Below are positions 15,513-23,997 of a DNA stretch of 48,559 nucleotides, in pieces. The position numbers and the translations under genes were made by a program. Within the stretch, counting starts at the first letter, position 1. Every line of letters begins with the position of its first letter. Origin of the DNA: a virus; IMG/VR virus record IMGVR_UViG_3300021142_000047, positions 1-48,559 of that record. One strand, given 5' to 3'. Below the pieces are notes generated by a model. It was not told where the DNA came from and ran no database searches. It saw only the letters and a program-made list of their open reading frames with translations.

Positions 15513-15940
15513 TGAAAGAAGATAAAATATTTAATAACAAGTTTAATTCAGGTGAAGTTGAGTATGAAGCATTCGGTAAAATGAATATTGTTTCTGACTT
15601 AACATCAACAGATGATGTATTTGAAGAATATAATGAAAGACAATTACAAGAAGACATTTATAAAATTTTTGTAGAATCAAAATATTATGAAGAATACTTA
15701 AAAAATAAAAAAGTTCCGAAAAGCGAAATAGCTAATCTTTATTATTATTTTGACGAACGAATTCCTGAAACATCTGAAGTTACAATTGTTGAAAAGTTTA
15801 TTAATGTAGCAGAATTTATGAATATTTCATATGATGATTTATACAGAGAATTAGGCCCTGTTTATAAAGAAAAGATTTTAAGAGAGATGGATAATAAATA
15901 CGGCATCTTTAAAAAACGAAAAATTAAAAGACTATTTTAA
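15512..15940 (+). CDS. Hypothetical protein, 142 aa
   Basis: Co-translated with gp41 (one-base overlap) and followed after one base by gp47. Highly charged and helical, with many Tyr/Glu residues and a basic C-terminus (KKRKIKRLF). No family recognised. Its fixed place between helicase and recombination nuclease genes suggests a helper of either complex. Confidence 0.7.
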   Translation: MKEDKIFNNKFNSGEVEYEAFGKMNIVSDLTSTDDVFEEYNERQLQEDIYKIFVESKYYEEYLKNKKVPKSEIANLYYYFDERIPETSEVTIVEKFINVAEFMNISYDDLYRELGPVYKEKILREMDNKYGIFKKRKIKRLF

Positions 15941-15941
15941 T

Positions 15942-17057
15942 ATGATTATAAACCAACATGTAAAAAGAATTTGGATGATAACCGATACACATTTTGGTGT
16001 TAGGAGCAATTCACGAGAGTGGATGGATATCATTGAAAATTTCTTTAAAACTCAACTATTCCCATTAATTAGATCGGAATATCGTCCTGGAGACATTTTG
16101 GTACATTGTGGTGATACATTTGACTCAAGACAGTCAATTAATCTTTATGTAATGAATAAAGGTTTAGAACTGATGGAAGAACTATCAGAGATCTTACCTG
16201 TATATTCAATTATTGGCAATCATGACATTTTCATGAAGTACTCAAACGAGATTAACTCAATGAAACTGTTTAAACATTTGCCAAACTTACATGTGTTTGA
16301 AAGTCCACAAATGATGCAGTCAATTGAAACAGGTAAGAAACTATTCTTTTTACCTTGGGTTGAAGAACATGATGAATTCCGAAACATAATTCAAGATCCT
16401 GCTAATTCAGCTGATGTAATGTTTTGTCATAGCGATGTTAAAGGTGTTGCTTTTAACCGTTATGTAAAAATTGAAGAAGGTACAGAAGTTGAATGTTTTA
16501 GTGGGTTTCATCGAGTTTATTCAGGACATATACATTTTGCACAAAAGTATAAAAATGTTAGAATGTTAGGCACTCCTTATGAGTTAACACGATCTGATAG
16601 TGGAAATACTAAAGCAATCTGGTTGCTTGATTTAGAAACTGATGAAGAACAATGTTGGGAAAATACAGTATCACCAAAATTTTTAAGATACCGATTAGAA
16701 TGGATTCTTGAACGTAGTCTTGATGAACTACAAGAATTATTCAATAATAACTTTGTTGATGTCTTGATAACGCCACAATGGTCATTAAAATTTCCGTTTG
16801 GGCAATTCATTGAAAATTTTACAGGATATCGTAGAATTAATCACGTTATTATATCAGAAGACGCAACTGATGATGGCGAAGAACAATATGATAGTTCAAT
16901 TGGGGAAGAAATTAGTTTAATTAAAATGATTGAAAACTATGTTGATAAATTAGCATACACTGACCAAATTAAATCAAAACTAAAAGAGGTTAGTGTTCGT
17001 ATGTATCACGAAGCTTCAAAAGAAATGGAAGAAAAACGATCTTATGAAAATACGTAG
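15942..17057 (+). CDS. 47: Recombination nuclease subunit (T4 gp47, Mre11/SbcD family)
   Basis: 371 aa. A metallophosphatase that forms the gp46/gp47 complex and resects DNA ends for UvsX loading. All metal-binding motifs are visible: TDTHFG near residues 14-19, HCGDTFDSR near 56-64, GNHD near 91-94, FCHSDVKG near 163-170 and GHIHFA near 193. The C-terminal third is less conserved, as in T4. The end overlaps the gp46 start by 14 bases, consistent with equimolar production. Confidence 0.93.
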   Translation: MIINQHVKRIWMITDTHFGVRSNSREWMDIIENFFKTQLFPLIRSEYRPGDILVHCGDTFDSRQSINLYVMNKGLELMEELSEILPVYSIIGNHDIFMKYSNEINSMKLFKHLPNLHVFESPQMMQSIETGKKLFFLPWVEEHDEFRNIIQDPANSADVMFCHSDVKGVAFNRYVKIEEGTEVECFSGFHRVYSGHIHFAQKYKNVRMLGTPYELTRSDSGNTKAIWLLDLETDEEQCWENTVSPKFLRYRLEWILERSLDELQELFNNNFVDVLITPQWSLKFPFGQFIENFTGYRRINHVIISEDATDDGEEQYDSSIGEEISLIKMIENYVDKLAYTDQIKSKLKEVSVRMYHEASKEMEEKRSYENT

Positions 17058-18726
17058 TGTTGAATTTAGAAATATGGGATCATACGGAAACAACTTGCAA
17101 AAGATTGTATTTGATGACCAACAAGGAAACTTTTATCTTGTTGTAGGATCAAATGGAGCAGGTAAAAGTACGGTATCCGATGTTATCAAGTTTGGACTGT
17201 ATGGTAAACTTGATAACAAACCGCTAAGAGATATTCCTAATAGGTTTAATAAAGCTGCTTATGTTAAAATAGTTCTTGAAAAAAATCCTACAACAATTGT
17301 TACAATTGAAAGAGGAATTGCTCCAGGTATTTTTAACCTTTTTGTTAATGGTGTTCCTTATGACCAGGCAGGAAAGAAAAACATGCAAGAATTTCTTGAA
17401 GATGAAATTTTAGGAATTCCTTATTATGTTTTTAATAATATGATAAGTCTATCAATTAATGATTTTAAAAGTTTTTTAAGTATGAAAGTACATGATAAAC
17501 GAATGATCATTGATAGACTTTTTGGATTAGAAATAATTGGAGCAATTAAATGGAAAGTTAAGTATCAGATAAAAATACTTAAAGAACAATCAGATAATCT
17601 GTTAACTGAAATTTCAGTTCTTGAAAAATCAATTGAGAAATCAAATGAAGAACTTGATTCTTTAAATGAAAAACTAAAAATTGCTGGTGAAGAAAGAAAA
17701 CAAGTACTTGCTGAAAAACTTAAAAAGCTTAATGGCTTCATGGATAAAGCAAAAGAAAATTTAAAAAAGATACAAGATAGGGATAAAGATCTTAGTGATT
17801 CACTTGATTCCTGGAATAAAACTTTTTCAAATATTCAACTTGAATGTCGTCACCGTAACGAAAAAATTAATCTATTTGAGAAAGGTAAATGTCCTACATG
17901 TGAATCTGACTTAACAACTGATTATCATAAACATTTATTAGACGAATATTTAAAAAGTAATGAATCAGCTAAATCAGAAATTGAAAACATTAAAGAGCAA
18001 CAAACAATTATTAAAGATAAACGAGCTGAACTGAAAAAATTATTTGATGATTTAAACACTAAAACATATACTGCAACAGCTCAGCTTAAAATGGTTAATG
18101 AAGAACTTATAAGTCTTGATAACATTGATAACACAGATAGTGATATGCAAACTCAAAGTTTACAAAATATCATCACTGACTCGATTGATAAAAAGAAAGC
18201 TGCTTCACAAAAGAAAGATAATGAAGATAAGAAAGCAAATTTTTATCGAATAGTTGAAGAGATCTTTGGTGATAAAGGTATTAAATTAGAAGCAATTCGT
18301 AAAATATTACCTATATTAAATGCAGAGATTAAAAAAGTTTTACATGATCTTAACATGGAATATCGTGTAACATTTAATGAAGAATTTGAAGCTGAAATAC
18401 AAACATTAGGTTTTTTAGTAACAGCTGAACAATTAAGTACAGGAGAGAGAAAGAAAGTTGATTTTGCTGTTCTTATTGCTTTAATTCGTTTAATGAAAAT
18501 GAAATTTCCAGGTGTTAACCTTATATTTCTTGATGAAATTTTTTCTTCAATTGACAGCGATGGAATTTATCATATTTTAAAAGTTCTATCAAACTCTTGT
18601 AGGGAACTAAATGTAAATATCTTTGTAATTAACCATAGTCAATTACCTACTGAAATATTTGATTATCGAGTTGAAATTGGTAAAAATAACGGTTTTTCCA
18701 ATCTTCGTATAGATAAAATTGAATGA
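17044..18726 (+). CDS. 46: Recombination nuclease ATPase subunit (T4 gp46, Rad50/SbcC family)
   Basis: 560 aa from ATG 17044; the frame opens earlier but MKIRSVEFRNMGSYG is the natural N-terminus. Walker A GSNGAGKS is at residues 35-42, two coiled coils flank the zinc hook CPTC (283-286), the ABC signature LSTGERKK is near 463 and Walker B LIFLDEIFSSID near 493. It supplies ATP-dependent control of gp47 nuclease and is essential in T4 for recombination-dependent replication. Length matches T4 gp46 (560 aa). Confidence 0.94.
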   Translation: MKIRSVEFRNMGSYGNNLQKIVFDDQQGNFYLVVGSNGAGKSTVSDVIKFGLYGKLDNKPLRDIPNRFNKAAYVKIVLEKNPTTIVTIERGIAPGIFNLFVNGVPYDQAGKKNMQEFLEDEILGIPYYVFNNMISLSINDFKSFLSMKVHDKRMIIDRLFGLEIIGAIKWKVKYQIKILKEQSDNLLTEISVLEKSIEKSNEELDSLNEKLKIAGEERKQVLAEKLKKLNGFMDKAKENLKKIQDRDKDLSDSLDSWNKTFSNIQLECRHRNEKINLFEKGKCPTCESDLTTDYHKHLLDEYLKSNESAKSEIENIKEQQTIIKDKRAELKKLFDDLNTKTYTATAQLKMVNEELISLDNIDNTDSDMQTQSLQNIITDSIDKKKAASQKKDNEDKKANFYRIVEEIFGDKGIKLEAIRKILPILNAEIKKVLHDLNMEYRVTFNEEFEAEIQTLGFLVTAEQLSTGERKKVDFAVLIALIRLMKMKFPGVNLIFLDEIFSSIDSDGIYHILKVLSNSCRELNVNIFVINHSQLPTEIFDYRVEIGKNNGFSNLRIDKIE

Positions 18727-18734
18727 TATATAAT
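18727..18734 (+). promoter_or_regulatory. TATATAAT element touching the gp15 start
   Basis: TATATAAT ends only two bases before the gp15 ATG. If it acts as a -10 box, transcription would start inside the gene; this case is a warning that the motif may not always be a promoter. Confidence 0.25.
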
Positions 18735-18736
18735 TC

Positions 18737-20275
18737 ATGGGAGAATTTTTACATAAATACAATACTGACAATGTTCATTCAAGAGCTGTAATTGTTGGAA
18801 TGATAAATTTGCTTAACGGCAAAATAATGTTTGAGAATGTATTATCAGATTCATCAATCAACATTGTGTATGTCCCATTTTTTTACAACCAAGGAGGTGA
18901 TGAAAGATTCATGCAAGATTATTTTCTTGAATGGAATGATTGTATAAACCCTAAGCATGCAGACGGTAACTATGATGTTATTCCTAGAGGTGTTGTAACA
19001 TTAAAAAGTAAAGTAATTGACACAAGTAAGTTAACACATCGTTTTGTTCGTGGTACTTATGTTAAAGAAGTTAATGGACAGCTTCAACAATTTAATTCAT
19101 ACATAAATTCATTACCTATCACAATGACTTTTAGTGTTGAAATTGAAGCTGATACTAACCTAGATGCTTTCAAGATTGAACAAGCAATCATGGAAACATT
19201 TTATAAAACTCAAGTGTTTTCAGTTAACTTTAGAGGTTTTAGAGTGCCATGCCAAGTAGGATTTGCTGAAGATTATGGTCTTGAACGCACATTTGAATAT
19301 ACATATCAGTCAAATACAAAGATAATGTTAAACTTTGATCTTGAATTGGAAACATATTATCCTGTAACTGATCCTACAACTGAAAGAAGTAATTCTAACC
19401 GAATGAACTTAGGTAATAATGCAGCATCATTACAAGAAACCTGGTCTGAGGCTTATGCAACTCCTCGTTTTAAATTTATAACTCCTACATCAGGAGAAAA
19501 GTATTTTTGTGGTGGAATTATTCCTATAACTTGGTCCAACACTGGTCCTATTCTTAGGGTAAATTTATATTATAGAATTAAAGGTTCAGAGAATTGGATT
19601 CCTATTGCTATGAACATGACAAATGCAGGGTATTTTAATTGGGAAGTTCCTTTTTTTGATGTTGATGGTAATGAAATAACGTCAGAACCTCAAAAAGCGT
19701 ATGCCGTATCTGAAAGCGGTAGAGGTTCTAAACTTAGAGCTGTTATAAATTCTTTAGGTGAAGTTGACCAAATTATCATATTTAATTCAGGCTTAGTTTA
19801 TAAAAATTCTGATATGGTTTCTGTTGAACTTTACCCAAAACCAACAACATTACCTGCAGATTATACAGAACCTGTTATACAAATACAAACTGTAAATTCA
19901 GGTGAGATCGCAAATGTAAATATAGTATCACCAGGTAGCGGATTTGTACCTTCACTTATTAATGAAATTGAATTTAAAATCCAAGATAGCAATTCTGAAA
20001 GTACATATCAAGTATTTGATGATGAAATAACATTTACAGGTGATACGAATGGAACAACAACTATAACTAATATTAATCCTACTGTTAATGAATTAGTTAA
20101 TCGTGGATTACTAACAGGATTAAGTATAAATGGCGGCGGAATTGTAATAAATTCTGAAATTGTTTCAATTAATTTAGCAACGAATTCAATTGAGATAAAT
20201 ATACCGTCTAATTTACAAATAACAGGAGGCAAAATATTCGTATCAAAAACTGTAGGAAAAATCATTATACAGTGA
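18737..20275 (+). CDS. 15: Tail completion/sheath stabiliser (T4 gp15-like) with C-terminal extension
   Basis: 512 aa. Residues 1 to about 215 follow the T4 gp15 plan: a short N-terminal loop region, VYVPFFYNQGGDERFMQDYF, a PRGVVTLKSKVIDTSKL strand, LPITMTFSVEIEADTNLDAF and a closing strand pair MLNFDLELETYYPV. gp15 caps the top of the tail tube and contacts the neck. T4 gp15 is 272 aa; the extra ~290 residues here start with an Ig-like stretch (TPTSGEKYFCGGIIPITWS, VNLYYRIKGSENW) and continue as beta-rich, Asn/Ser/Thr-rich sequence, which could be surface decoration at the neck. Confidence 0.75.
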   Translation: MGEFLHKYNTDNVHSRAVIVGMINLLNGKIMFENVLSDSSINIVYVPFFYNQGGDERFMQDYFLEWNDCINPKHADGNYDVIPRGVVTLKSKVIDTSKLTHRFVRGTYVKEVNGQLQQFNSYINSLPITMTFSVEIEADTNLDAFKIEQAIMETFYKTQVFSVNFRGFRVPCQVGFAEDYGLERTFEYTYQSNTKIMLNFDLELETYYPVTDPTTERSNSNRMNLGNNAASLQETWSEAYATPRFKFITPTSGEKYFCGGIIPITWSNTGPILRVNLYYRIKGSENWIPIAMNMTNAGYFNWEVPFFDVDGNEITSEPQKAYAVSESGRGSKLRAVINSLGEVDQIIIFNSGLVYKNSDMVSVELYPKPTTLPADYTEPVIQIQTVNSGEIANVNIVSPGSGFVPSLINEIEFKIQDSNSESTYQVFDDEITFTGDTNGTTTITNINPTVNELVNRGLLTGLSINGGGIVINSEIVSINLATNSIEINIPSNLQITGGKIFVSKTVGKIIIQ

Positions 20276-20299
20276 TAAAAATCCTAAAAAAGAATAAGA

Positions 20300-20307
20300 T
20301 ATATAAA
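20300..20307 (+). promoter_or_regulatory. TATATAAA element before the 20330 gene
   Basis: TATATAAAATA 22 bases before the ATG at 20330, in the gap after gp15. Confidence 0.4.
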
Positions 20308-20329
20308 ATAAGAAAAAAATTTCCAAAAG

Positions 20330-21910
20330 ATGTCAAACTTGAAACAAAGAATTGAAGGACTAGTTTCTTCAACAACTTCACTTGAGGCTAAAGATGCATG
20401 TAATGAAGCATTAAAGCAATACAGTGAATATGCTAACTTTAACTTAACAGCTGTTGCAGCTGAACAAGTTGATTCCGCAATTGCAGAATCTATCATTTCA
20501 AAGTTGGAAAATATTGATGATAACAGTGTTTCTAATTTCTTAACTATAGAAAAGAGATTGCAAGGAATGAATAACTTAGGTGTTAAAAATATCTTGAATG
20601 CTGTAAAAGAATCTGATTTAGTTAAACACCCAACTTTTTTATACATTGTAGAAAAACTTAATGTATTTAACAACGCTCCAGAATGGGCTGTAGTTGAAAA
20701 AGTTATTGATGTACTTAAACCATATACATGGGATCCAACTGTTAATGAAAATCTTACTGTGTTAGAAACAAACTTTAAAAAGTTTGAAGAAGACATTAAA
20801 ATCTATAAAGCAGTTGATGAAGCTAAAAATTCAAGATCAAACTTCTTATATGTAGGTATTGAGAAAGTTCTTGAAAATTACTTAAATTATAGAACTTCTG
20901 AAAATCGTGCTTCACTTTTAGAAACATTAAACAAATTTACATATGATGTAAACATTAAAAAATTGTATAATGTTGTTCTTGAGTCTGAAAGATCTTTTCA
21001 ATTAAAAGCTGGTAGCAATGATGCAATTGTTGGTAAAATATTTTCACCAATAATCGTTCAAGAGAATTCAGAAATATTTGCTGTTCATGGTAAAGCTTAT
21101 ATTAAAAGCGGATCAAACATGAGACCTTTAAATGCTGAAGAAGTTAAATCTTTACCTGAAGCATTTACTTTTGTTTCTTCTTATTTAACTCAACCAAATG
21201 TTGAGATCTCTGAAAATAAAATGAAAATCTACAGTAGAGATAAAAAAGTTGAATTGGTTGAAGAAGCTGATGGATTAAACATTTATGTTAACAACAAAAA
21301 AGTTACTATTAATGAATTCCATTCTGTTTACTTAAACTCAGGTATTTTCCGTTTTGAAGAAAAAGATGTTATTACAGCAGTTAATAAAATCATTGAAAGC
21401 TGGGATGTTATATTTGAATTAGATTTTGCTAAATCTCTTTACCCAAAAGGTATTCCATCACGTAGAGCTGATATCTTTAAATTAAATGAAAAGACTTATA
21501 TTAATACTGTTGATACAATTATGAATGAAGAAAAATTCTATTCTGATTGTAATGCAACACAAAGTCGTAACATGGTGTTAGAATTTGCTAAATATGATTT
21601 AGGAGAAACGTTTGTTGACTATTTAAAAGTTGAGGAAAAAGAACTTAAAGAATTAGAAAATAAAAAATCTGAAATTTTAGAAGCAATTAATTACCTTGAA
21701 GAAAAAAGAAATCAATTAACTTCTATATCAGATGAAGCAATTCGTGAATCTGAAGAAGTTAAATCTTTAGTTGAAGCAATTGATGAAGAAATTGCTAATG
21801 TTAAAAATGAATATTACGATGTTAAAAACAAAATTAATTCATTAACACATATTACTGAAGGCGCTTCTGTAGGTGATGAAGTGGAACACGAAAAAAAAAA
21901 GCTACAGTAA
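20330..21910 (+). CDS. Large phage protein of unknown function, zero-frame product
   Basis: 526 aa. No family recognised. The N-terminal half is helical, the middle contains beta segments (KIFSPIIVQENSEIFAVHGK) and the C-terminal 90 residues are a coiled coil (KELENKKSEILEAINYLEEK). Position between gp15 and gp55/gp4/gp20 and strong acidic composition suggest a structural or head-core protein. The zero frame stops soon after a run of ten A; the -1 frame is then open for 167 more codons, so a longer product is likely (see the slippery site and extension entries). Confidence 0.8.
   Translation: MSNLKQRIEGLVSSTTSLEAKDACNEALKQYSEYANFNLTAVAAEQVDSAIAESIISKLENIDDNSVSNFLTIEKRLQGMNNLGVKNILNAVKESDLVKHPTFLYIVEKLNVFNNAPEWAVVEKVIDVLKPYTWDPTVNENLTVLETNFKKFEEDIKIYKAVDEAKNSRSNFLYVGIEKVLENYLNYRTSENRASLLETLNKFTYDVNIKKLYNVVLESERSFQLKAGSNDAIVGKIFSPIIVQENSEIFAVHGKAYIKSGSNMRPLNAEEVKSLPEAFTFVSSYLTQPNVEISENKMKIYSRDKKVELVEEADGLNIYVNNKKVTINEFHSVYLNSGIFRFEEKDVITAVNKIIESWDVIFELDFAKSLYPKGIPSRRADIFKLNEKTYINTVDTIMNEEKFYSDCNATQSRNMVLEFAKYDLGETFVDYLKVEEKELKELENKKSEILEAINYLEEKRNQLTSISDEAIRESEEVKSLVEAIDEEIANVKNEYYDVKNKINSLTHITEGASVGDEVEHEKKKLQ
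21895..21901 (+). promoter_or_regulatory. Slippery heptamer A AAA AAG
   Basis: In the zero frame the codons read GAA AAA AAA AAG CTA CAG TAA, so the heptamer A AAA AAG is correctly phased for -1 slippage, as in E. coli dnaX. The surrounding A10 run could also cause transcriptional slippage. A small stem AGGG-ACTAA-CCCT follows about ten bases downstream. Confidence 0.6.
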
Positions 21911-22401
21911 TAGGGACTAACCCTTCTGATAAATCAATTGTTATTAAACACGAAGACGGAACAACTGAAACTGTTTACCCTCGTGATATAAAAGTTATTA
22001 AAAAAGCCTCCGAGGCTCAACCGGGCAATGATCTTGAAATACACACTCAAGGTGATGGTGCTACTGTTGGGCTGAAGGAGGCTAATTTTAGTTTAGATAG
22101 CGAGAAAAAAAAAGCTAATAGCTCAGAACTAAATGAAATTGGTGTATATAAATCTGAAAAGGATACTGAAAATAATCCTAAGACTGGTGAAAACAAACCA
22201 GATGAATTAACGGGCATAGTAGAAAAACTAAAAGATACTGTAAATCAAGTTATTACAGCTCTTGGCGAAATAAAATCTACAGTAGAGGAAAACTCCAATA
22301 TTTCAACAGATCCTATTGGTATTTGTGTTGATGAATTAAAAGCTTACGTTAATAGCCTCCAGTCTGAACAAGATAAAACAAGTGGTGTAAACACAAATTA
22401 A
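21901..22401 (+). CDS. -1 frame extension of the 20330 protein
   Basis: After the slippery site the -1 frame is open for 166 codons, from ATVIGTNPSDKSIVIKHEDG to LQSEQDKTSGVNTN, ending TAA 4 bases before gp55. It has no start codon or leader of its own, its codon use matches neighbours, and it fills the 495-base gap completely. The first part (VIKHEDGTTETVYPRDIKVI) looks like a small beta domain; the rest is acidic and disordered with one helix. It is therefore probably the C-terminus of a 693-aa form of the upstream protein. A sequencing error in the A run is the alternative. Confidence 0.65.
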   Translation, partial: ATVIGTNPSDKSIVIKHEDGTTETVYPRDIKVIKKASEAQPGNDLEIHTQGDGATVGLKEANFSLDSEKKKANSSELNEIGVYKSEKDTENNPKTGENKPDELTGIVEKLKDTVNQVITALGEIKSTVEENSNISTDPIGICVDELKAYVNSLQSEQDKTSGVNTN

Positions 22402-22405
22402 GAAA

Positions 22406-22750
22406 ATGGCAAATTATGTAGACCCGGAAGAATTCCGAAAAGAAATATTACTTTCAAAAGAAAAAGATGAATTGACTCGAAGAGCCATAGAAATGTTTCA
22501 GCTTATGGCTCAAGAGGCATCTAAAAAATTAAAATATAAAGACGAAGAAGATCGTAAAGATTGTATTGCATTTGCGTTGATGGATGTAGTAAAGTATTGG
22601 CGAAGTTTTAATCCTGACAAATCAAAATACCCATTTGCGTATTATACACAAATGATTAAAAACGGCTTTGCTAAAGGCTGGAGAAAATTACATCCTATAA
22701 GTTCGTCTAATAAAGTATCATTAAGTAATGAAAATCTTTATAGTTTTTAA
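22406..22750 (+). CDS. 55: Late-transcription sigma factor (T4 gp55-like)
   Basis: 114 aa. The core ALMDVVKYWRSFNPDKSKYP then FAYYTQMIKNGFAKGW follows the sigma region 2 signature of gp55 proteins (in T4, SNPFAYFTQATYNAFVRR). gp55 directs host RNA polymerase to late promoters with a TATAAATA -10 element and is activated by the clamp gp45. It is shorter than T4 gp55 (185 aa), retaining mainly region 2 and a C-terminal hydrophobic end (ENLYSF) that might contact the clamp. Its presence supports reading the TATATAAA elements here as late promoters. Confidence 0.78.
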   Translation: MANYVDPEEFRKEILLSKEKDELTRRAIEMFQLMAQEASKKLKYKDEEDRKDCIAFALMDVVKYWRSFNPDKSKYPFAYYTQMIKNGFAKGWRKLHPISSSNKVSLSNENLYSF

Positions 22751-22761
22751 ATAAGTTGATA

Positions 22762-23265
22762 ATGAGTGATATTAAGTCAAACAAACCAACATATAAGAGC
22801 GGTTATAAGCAAGGATATTATAAGTTAACTAATCCTGAAAAATATATTGGTGACCAGAAAAAAATAATATACCGCTCGTCATGGGAACATCGTTTTTGTA
22901 GATATTGCGATACATCGTTATCAGTACCAAAATGGTCTTCAGAACCCGTTGGTATTAAATACATAAGTCCAATAGATCATAAAGAACATACTTATTATGT
23001 TGACTTTTACATGAGAATAATGGAAGGTGATAAACCTATTGATTGTTTTGTTGAAGTTAAACCAAAAGCTTCGCTAGAAATGCCTATATTAGAAGGTAAA
23101 AACTTAACAACAAAAAAACTCAAAAGTTACAACTACGCACTTAAAACTTTCATTACTAACAGAGCAAAGTTTGAAGCCGCTAAAGTATTCGCGGAAAGTA
23201 GAGGTTATAAATTTATTGTTGTAACTGAAGACTTTCTATTCAAAGTAGAAAAGAAAAATGATTAG
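22762..23265 (+). CDS. 4: Head completion protein (T4 gp4/50)
   Basis: 167 aa from ATG 22762 (a TTG at 22756 is also in frame). Matches T4 gp4 closely in layout: NPEKYIGDQKKIIYRSSWEH, PKWSSEPVGIKY, YYVDFYMR, CFVEVKPK and FAESRGYKFIVVTED. The D...ExK residues (VDFYMR, FVEVKPK) give it a TnsA/PD-(D/E)XK nuclease-like fold. In T4 it completes filled heads before tail joining. The gene overlaps the next ORF by 8 bases. Confidence 0.85.
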   Translation: MSDIKSNKPTYKSGYKQGYYKLTNPEKYIGDQKKIIYRSSWEHRFCRYCDTSLSVPKWSSEPVGIKYISPIDHKEHTYYVDFYMRIMEGDKPIDCFVEVKPKASLEMPILEGKNLTTKKLKSYNYALKTFITNRAKFEAAKVFAESRGYKFIVVTEDFLFKVEKKND

Positions 23266-23974
23266 TCCTTTAGAAATTTATAAAAAAACTGAACATAAAG
23301 GCGCTTTAAGAAAAGATGCTTATAAATTTTTTAATGAAAAGTATTTTAAAAAGCCATGGCAAGAATATGATTTTCTTGAAACTAATGAAAGACTAAATGT
23401 AAAAAAATTAAAGACTTTTATTCCTGGTCGTATTTATACATGGAAGTATGATCCTTTATACAAGGACTATCTTGATTATTATGATACCCGTCCTATGGTT
23501 CTTGTTCATAGCCAATTTATATCAAAAAGTGGCAATATGATAGTCCAAGGATTAAATCTAAACTTTTTACCTGAATTTGCAAGAGTTCAAACACTTGAAT
23601 ATTTTTATAGAACATATCAACATGATCTTCAAGAAGCTGAAAAGAAAGTTAATAAAGATCAGCCAGGCATATTAAGAAGTGCTTGGAAATATTTAACTGA
23701 TTGGTACTTTACTCTTAAAATATTTAATCAACAAGCAAAAATAGGTTATCAATTTGCATATCGCAATTATATCATAAAACGTATTACACAACCTGTTATA
23801 ATTGAATTAGAGGATTGGGAAATGATTCCGTATTTTGTCCCTAAAGAATTTAAAGGAAAAGGACCAGGACAAATATGGTCAGAATACTTAAAAATTAAAG
23901 GAGAACTGAATAAGGAAAAAGTTGATAAAAAACGAGCAAAAGATGCTCAGAAAAAATACTTAAAACCTAGGTAA
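23258..23974 (+). CDS. Conserved T4-like structural or assembly protein, unknown role
   Basis: 238 aa. The stretch FIPGRIYTWKYDPLYKDYLD then YYDTRPMVLV and QGLNLNFLPEFAR resembles uncharacterised proteins encoded near gp4 and other morphogenesis genes in cyanophage-type T4 relatives. The C-terminus is basic and helical (KVDKKRAKDAQKKYLKPR), consistent with nucleic-acid or protein binding. Position between gp4 and the portal gp20, with an 8-base overlap, indicates a head or neck assembly role. I do not assign a T4 number. Confidence 0.65.
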   Translation: MISPLEIYKKTEHKGALRKDAYKFFNEKYFKKPWQEYDFLETNERLNVKKLKTFIPGRIYTWKYDPLYKDYLDYYDTRPMVLVHSQFISKSGNMIVQGLNLNFLPEFARVQTLEYFYRTYQHDLQEAEKKVNKDQPGILRSAWKYLTDWYFTLKIFNQQAKIGYQFAYRNYIIKRITQPVIIELEDWEMIPYFVPKEFKGKGPGQIWSEYLKIKGELNKEKVDKKRAKDAQKKYLKPR

Positions 23975-23976
23975 AA

Positions 23977-23984
23977 TATATAAA
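23977..23984 (+). promoter_or_regulatory. TATATAAA element before gp20
   Basis: TATATAAA 13 bases before the portal ATG. Confidence 0.4.
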
Positions 23985-23997
23985 ACAAAATTAAATT

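Noticed and set aside
20284-20796. Minus-strand 170-codon ORF
   Set aside because: A shadow of the 20330 gene; low-complexity Ser/Phe/Leu composition and no leader.
21911-22405. A separate gene in the gap before gp55
   Set aside because: The open frame has no start codon or leader near its beginning and is phased -1 to the slippery site, so extension of the upstream protein is the better reading.
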